NCBI GenBank assembly: GCA_007134805.1
Contig: SLKB01000396.1
Coordinates: 1 to 13,414, forward strand
From: Paracoccaceae bacterium
Lineage (GTDB): Bacteria; Pseudomonadota; Alphaproteobacteria; Rhodobacterales; Rhodobacteraceae
Direction: 5' to 3'
Length of the DNA stretch: 13,414 nucleotides
The translations under genes and the position numbers were made by a program. Positions within the stretch are counted from its first letter, which is position 1, and each line of letters begins with the position of its first letter. This document shows positions 9,741 through 13,414 of the stretch, one piece after another. The notes beneath the pieces were generated by a model. It had not been told where the DNA came from and ran no database searches. It worked only from the letters and a program-made list of their open reading frames with translations.

Positions 9741-9787
9741 ATTTCCTCCCTGTCGAACTGGCTGCACCTTCGGGTGCAGCATTTTTT
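9691..9787 (+). ncRNA. Candidate trans-acting sRNA with anti-Shine-Dalgarno motifs
   Basis: Three elements follow in order. A small stem CCAG-CTT-CTGG lies at 9691-9701. A 6-bp hairpin TGCCCG (9715-9720) / CGGGCA (9734-9739) has a 13-base loop containing CCCTCCT. Then comes an unpaired stretch with CCTCCC (9745-9750), followed by the intrinsic terminator. The layout, C/U-rich anti-SD motif in a loop plus a terminator, resembles the alphaproteobacterial CcsR/cuckoo and alpha-r14 sRNA types, which pair with ribosome binding sites; this is resemblance, not identification. No + strand gene lies upstream that would need the terminator. The 5' end is estimated and I found no good promoter: TCTTAA at 9685-9690 could be a -10 but lacks a -35 partner. 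Confidence 0.4.
9761..9787 (+). terminator. Rho-independent terminator
   Basis: GCTGCACC (9761-9768), UUCG-type tetraloop TTCG (9769-9772) and GGTGCAGC (9773-9780) form a perfect 8-bp stem, followed by A and six T. This is a textbook + strand terminator. There is no annotated + strand gene for it to end, which implies a short RNA upstream. Confidence 0.87.
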
Positions 9788-9840
9788 ATCCAGCTCCGGC
9801 GAGGCGGCGGAACAACTCCGCGCAAATGCAAGGTTTTTTG

Positions 9841-9869
9841 TTGACGGGTGGAATTTTTGTCCATAACCA
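9841..9869 (+). promoter_or_regulatory. Sigma70-type promoter
   Basis: TTGACG (9841-9846) and TAACCA (9864-9869) are separated by exactly 17 bases that include an A/T-rich patch. Transcription would begin near 9876. It is the best promoter match in the intergenic region. It could serve a short RNA ending at the 9928-9954 hairpin, or the IalB gene with a long leader. Confidence 0.5.
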
Positions 9870-9878
9870 TTGGCCAAT
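9869..9878. promoter_or_regulatory. 10-base palindrome at the predicted transcription start, operator candidate
   Basis: ATTGGCCAAT is a perfect palindrome overlapping the last base of the -10 element and the expected +1. A related GGCCA half lies at 9884-9888. Position and symmetry suit a repressor site; no specific regulator is recognised. Confidence 0.3.
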
Positions 9879-9956
9879 TCGTCGGCCAGTCCGACAGGGA
9901 GTGAAACGACTGTGGGAAAACCCACGGAAATAAGGGCCCCTCGGGCCCTTATTTGC
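9876..9956 (+). ncRNA. Candidate short RNA or attenuated leader
   Basis: Following the promoter, the transcript would contain hairpin GTGGG-AAAA-CCCAC (9912-9925) and then the 12-bp terminator-like stem, giving an RNA of about 80 bases. A 10-codon reading, GTG at 9901 to TAA at 9931-9933 (residues MKRLWENPRK), spans the first hairpin. It ends inside the left arm of the second, an arrangement seen in attenuators. It lacks a run of control codons, and its GGGA site sits too close to the GTG, so a leader peptide is doubtful. Not a recognised Rfam family to me. Confidence 0.3.
9928..9954. terminator. Symmetric (bidirectional) terminator-like hairpin
   Basis: AAATAAGGGCCC (9928-9939), loop CTC, GGGCCCTTATTT (9943-9954) pair perfectly over 12 bp. 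The GC core with A-rich 5' and T-rich 3' flanks makes a U-rich tail on either strand. It could end the short transcript from 9876, or minus-strand read-through from the right. Confidence 0.6.
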
Positions 9957-10050
9957 TTCGCGCAAACCGGTCCCGGCCGCAGCCGGGTCCCCGCGCGCCT
10001 GCCGCCTCGGTCACATGCGGGTTACAGCACCATGGCGCCGTTTTTTTTCA

Positions 10051-10080
10051 CTGACATCCGCCACGCCTGCATGCTACCAG
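10051..10080 (+). promoter_or_regulatory. Possible promoter of the IalB-family gene
   Basis: CTGACA (10051-10056), five of six matches to TTGACA, is followed after 18 bases by TACCAG (10075-10080). Transcription would start near 10087, giving a leader of about 26 bases that contains the AGGAAAG ribosome binding site. The -10 match is weak. Confidence 0.35.
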
Positions 10081-10112
10081 ATGCCCGAAATAAGAGGGCA
10101 ACAGGAAAGCGC

Positions 10113-10757
10113 ATGACACGCACAGGCACGACCACACTCACTCCACTCTCCCCCGTTACAGCCGCGCTCGCGCTGATGCTGACCGGCACGGTGCTCGCGC
10201 TGCCCGCGCAGTCGCAGACCGAGCCTGCAGCCCCTGAAGAGGGCGTGGCCGACCTGCCGCTGGGCGGGCTCTCGACGGGCGAAGTCCTGACCGATGATGT
10301 CGATGGCGAGTCCTATATCGGCGCGACCCATGGCGATTGGGAGTTGCTGTGCGTGCGCGTTCCCGACGCGGACGATCCGTGCCAGATGTACCAGCTTCTG
10401 CGCGACTCCGAGGGCAACCCCACTGCCGAGATCACCCTGTTCCCGCTGCCGCCGGGGCAGGAGGCCTTTGCCGGCGCCACGATCCTGACACCGCTCGAGA
10501 CGCTGCTCACGGCGCAACTGGTCAAGCAGGTCGATGGCGGGGCGGCCAAACGCTACCCGTTCACCTTCTGCACGGCGATCGGCTGCATCGCGCGCGTGGG
10601 CTTCACCGAGGAAGAGGTCACCAGCTTCCGCCGCGGGGCCGAAGCCGTCTGGACGATCTACCCGGTCGCCGCCCCCGATCAGCCGGTCGAGCTGTCGATG
10701 TCGCTCATGGGCTTCACGGCCGCCTTCACCGAATTGCAGGAACAACTCGCCGAATAG
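10113..10757 (+). CDS. Exported IalB-family (invasion-associated locus B) protein
   Basis: A 214-residue protein with a Sec-type signal peptide: short charged start, hydrophobic stretch VTAALALMLTGTVLAL (15-30) and likely cleavage around 32-35. The mature part matches the IalB pattern: GDWELLC (74-80), CQMYQLL (90-96), a central strand rich in ITLFPLP, and FTFCTAIGC (151-158) followed by a C-terminal beta region. Four cysteines (80, 90, 153, 158) suggest two periplasmic disulfides. The mature protein is notably acidic. IalB was named in Bartonella for erythrocyte invasion, but the family is widespread in free-living Rhodobacterales and its role there is unknown, so no virulence is implied. 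ATG at 10113 is preceded by AGGAAAG at 10103-10109; the open frame upstream to 9870 is not coding. It looks monocistronic, with its own terminator. Confidence 0.87.
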   Translation: MTRTGTTTLTPLSPVTAALALMLTGTVLALPAQSQTEPAAPEEGVADLPLGGLSTGEVLTDDVDGESYIGATHGDWELLCVRVPDADDPCQMYQLLRDSEGNPTAEITLFPLPPGQEAFAGATILTPLETLLTAQLVKQVDGGAAKRYPFTFCTAIGCIARVGFTEEEVTSFRRGAEAVWTIYPVAAPDQPVELSMSLMGFTAAFTELQEQLAE

Positions 10758-10780
10758 GCGCGCGCCTCCGCTGCCAGATC

Positions 10781-10809
10781 AAGGGCCCGGCAATGCGCCG
10801 GGCCTTTTT
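10781..10809 (+). terminator. Rho-independent terminator after the IalB gene
   Basis: GGCCCGGC (10784-10791), loop AATGC, GCCGGGCC (10797-10804) form an 8-bp GC stem. It is extended by G-T and two A-T pairs at its base and followed by five T. It lies 24 bases after the stop and separates this gene from the amaB operon. Confidence 0.9.
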
Positions 10810-10826
10810 ATTACGTCGTTTCGCCC

Positions 10827-10854
10827 TTGGACCCTCGCTCAGATCAGGTATCAC
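10827..10854 (+). promoter_or_regulatory. Probable promoter of the amaB-amaA operon
   Basis: TTGGAC (10827-10832) and TATCAC (10849-10854) are spaced by 16 bases, placing the start near 10861. The leader would be about 26 bases and includes the strong GAGGAGG ribosome binding site at 10875-10881, 5 bases before the ATG. No clear operator was seen. Confidence 0.4.
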
Positions 10855-10886
10855 GAGGTCAGGGATGACAAATTGAGGAGGCCCAG

Positions 10887-12372
<1,486 letters not shown>

Positions 12373-12383
<11 letters not shown>

Positions 12384-13414
12384 CCCGCCCGAGCCCTGGG
12401 TCGCAACTGCCCCACCCGCGCCCGACTGCCCGCCGCTTTCGGGCGCGGCGCAGGCCGATGTGGCCGTGGTGGGGGCGGGCTATACCGGGCTCAGCGCCGC
12501 GCTGCATCTGGCGCGGGTGGGCGTGTCGGTGGCGCTGGTCGAGGCCGCCTGCATCGGCGCGGGCGCCTCGGGGCGGAATGTGGGGCTGGTCAATGCAGGC
12601 CTCTGGCTGAGCCCCGAGGATCTGATCGCGCGCGCGGGCCCGGACCGTGGCGAAAGGCTGCTCGATCTGCTGGCCCGCGCGCCCGGCATGGTCTGGGATC
12701 TGGTTGCGGCCGAAGGGCTCGCCTGCGAGGCGCGCGCGGTCGGCACGCTGCACTGCGCGCCCGATGCGCGCGGCACCGTCGCGCTGGCCGCGCGGGCGCG
12801 GCAATGGGCGGCGCGCGGGGCTGCGCTCGATCTGCTCGATGCGCAAGCGACGCAGGCGCGGCTGGGCAGCCCCGCCTACCGCGCCGCCCTGTTCGACCCG
12901 CGCGCGGGAACGATCCAGCCGCTCGCCTATGCGCGCGAACTGGCGCGGGCCGGCCAACGCGCGGGTGCCCGGATCTTCTGCCAGAGCCCGGTGCGATCGA
13001 TCGCGCAGCGCAAGGATGGCTGGCGGCTGCGCCTGCAGGATGCGACCCTGGACGCAGGCCAGGTGATCCTTGCCACCAATGCCTATTCGACCCCGCCCTT
13101 CGCCGAGATCGGGCGCGCGCAGGCCATCCTGCCCTATTTCAACTTCGCGACCGAGCCGCTGCCCCGCGGGCTTCTGGACAGCGTGATCCCGGGCGAGGAA
13201 GGCGCGTGGGACACCCGCAAGATCCTGACCTCGTTCCGGCGGGATGCGCGCGGTCGGGTGATCCTCGGCTCGGTCGGCCAGCTTGGCGGGATCGAGGCGG
13301 GGCTGCACCGGGCCTGGGCGCAGGCGCAACTTGCCCGGATCTTTCCGCAACTCGCCGGCACGCCGCTTGCGCGCGGCGGCTGGGGCCGGATCGGCACGAC
13401 GCCCGATGCGTTGC
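12373..13414 (+). CDS. amaA: FAD-dependent oxidoreductase, L-pipecolate oxidase-like (3' truncated by window)
   Basis: The open frame runs without interruption for 347 codons to the window edge. An N-terminal FAD-binding fold begins ADVAVVGAGYTGLSAALHL with GAGYTG at 34-39 and the ribose-binding Glu57. GASGRNVG follows near 64-71, the DAO/PuuB/AmaA-type flavin motif. A further family signature, VILATNAYS, occurs at about 232-240. L-pipecolate oxidase converts pipecolate to piperideine-6-carboxylate, the substrate of the upstream enzyme. The frame opens only at 12370, so the likely start is TTG at 12373, overlapping amaB by 11 bases, with AGGG 8 bases upstream. This N-terminus aligns by pattern with the usual DPxxPxWxATAxPAPDCPPL lead. 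Glycine/sarcosine- or gamma-glutamylputrescine-oxidase activity cannot be excluded. The ordinary length is about 420-430 residues, so roughly 80 are missing. Confidence 0.85.

Larger units (their letters stand above)
9611..10112. other. Structured intergenic region without a conventional protein gene
   Basis: This 502-base gap separates the divergent DUF853 and IalB genes. The left third (9687-9787) holds the candidate anti-SD sRNA on the + strand and a 17-codon ORF on the minus strand, ending in a strong + strand terminator. The middle (9841-9956) has a promoter, a palindrome and a 12-bp terminator-like stem. Further right are an isolated hairpin CCCGGC-CGCA-GCCGGG (9972-9987), a run of eight T at 10041-10048 without a convincing stem, and a probable IalB promoter. 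The in-frame reading from 9870 into the IalB gene is not supported as coding. Confidence 0.8.

Noticed and set aside
10030..10048. GGCGCC followed by eight T as a terminator
   Set aside because: The GC element is a palindrome without room for a loop, and the flanking bases form only a mismatched stem.
9870..10112. N-terminal extension of the IalB-family protein by 81 codons
   Set aside because: It would read through the 12-bp hairpin and place a signal peptide internally. ATG 10113 has a proper ribosome binding site and starts the signal sequence.

Overview
The window is high-GC chromosomal DNA of an alphaproteobacterium, most likely Rhodobacteraceae. I infer this from GC-rich codon use, the obgE-proB-proA order, an IalB-family exported protein and the overall gene style; no 16S or other definitive marker is present. 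No mobile element, CRISPR array or phage gene was seen. The layout looks like ordinary core/accessory chromosome with one unusually interesting intergenic region.

Left part (1-1403): the 3' end of a tRNA-Arg(CCT) on the + strand converges on a two-gene minus-strand operon, an AlkA-like DNA glycosylase followed by an alpha/beta-hydrolase carboxylesterase, joined by an ATGA stop/start overlap. Divergent from it are an MFS transporter (1430-2647) and an AMP-forming acyl-CoA synthetase (2735-4618) on the + strand.

Middle part (4627-9610, minus strand): four genes transcribed in the order HerA-like ATPase (DUF853/YjgR type), obgE GTPase, proB and proA. The obgE/proB and proB/proA junctions are 4-base overlaps (GTGA and ATGA). 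ProB and ProA catalyse the first two steps from glutamate to proline. The + strand synthetase and proA end only 8 bases apart, tail to tail.

The 500-base gap at 9611-10112 carries no conventional protein gene but is rich in structure. It holds a textbook + strand intrinsic terminator preceded by a hairpin whose loop carries an anti-Shine-Dalgarno motif (candidate sRNA). It also holds a good sigma70-type promoter overlapping a 10-base palindrome, followed within about 60 bases by a perfect 12-bp terminator-like hairpin (candidate second short RNA or attenuated leader). On the opposite strand is a 17-codon ORF with a strong ribosome binding site. These are the best candidates for something undescribed here.

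Right part (10113-13414, + strand): a monocistronic IalB-family secreted protein with a strong terminator, then an amaB-amaA pair. AmaB is an ALDH7-type 2-aminoadipate semialdehyde/piperidine-6-carboxylate dehydrogenase. AmaA is a pipecolate-oxidase-like FAD enzyme, cut by the window end. Together they suggest lysine catabolism through pipecolate to 2-aminoadipate.
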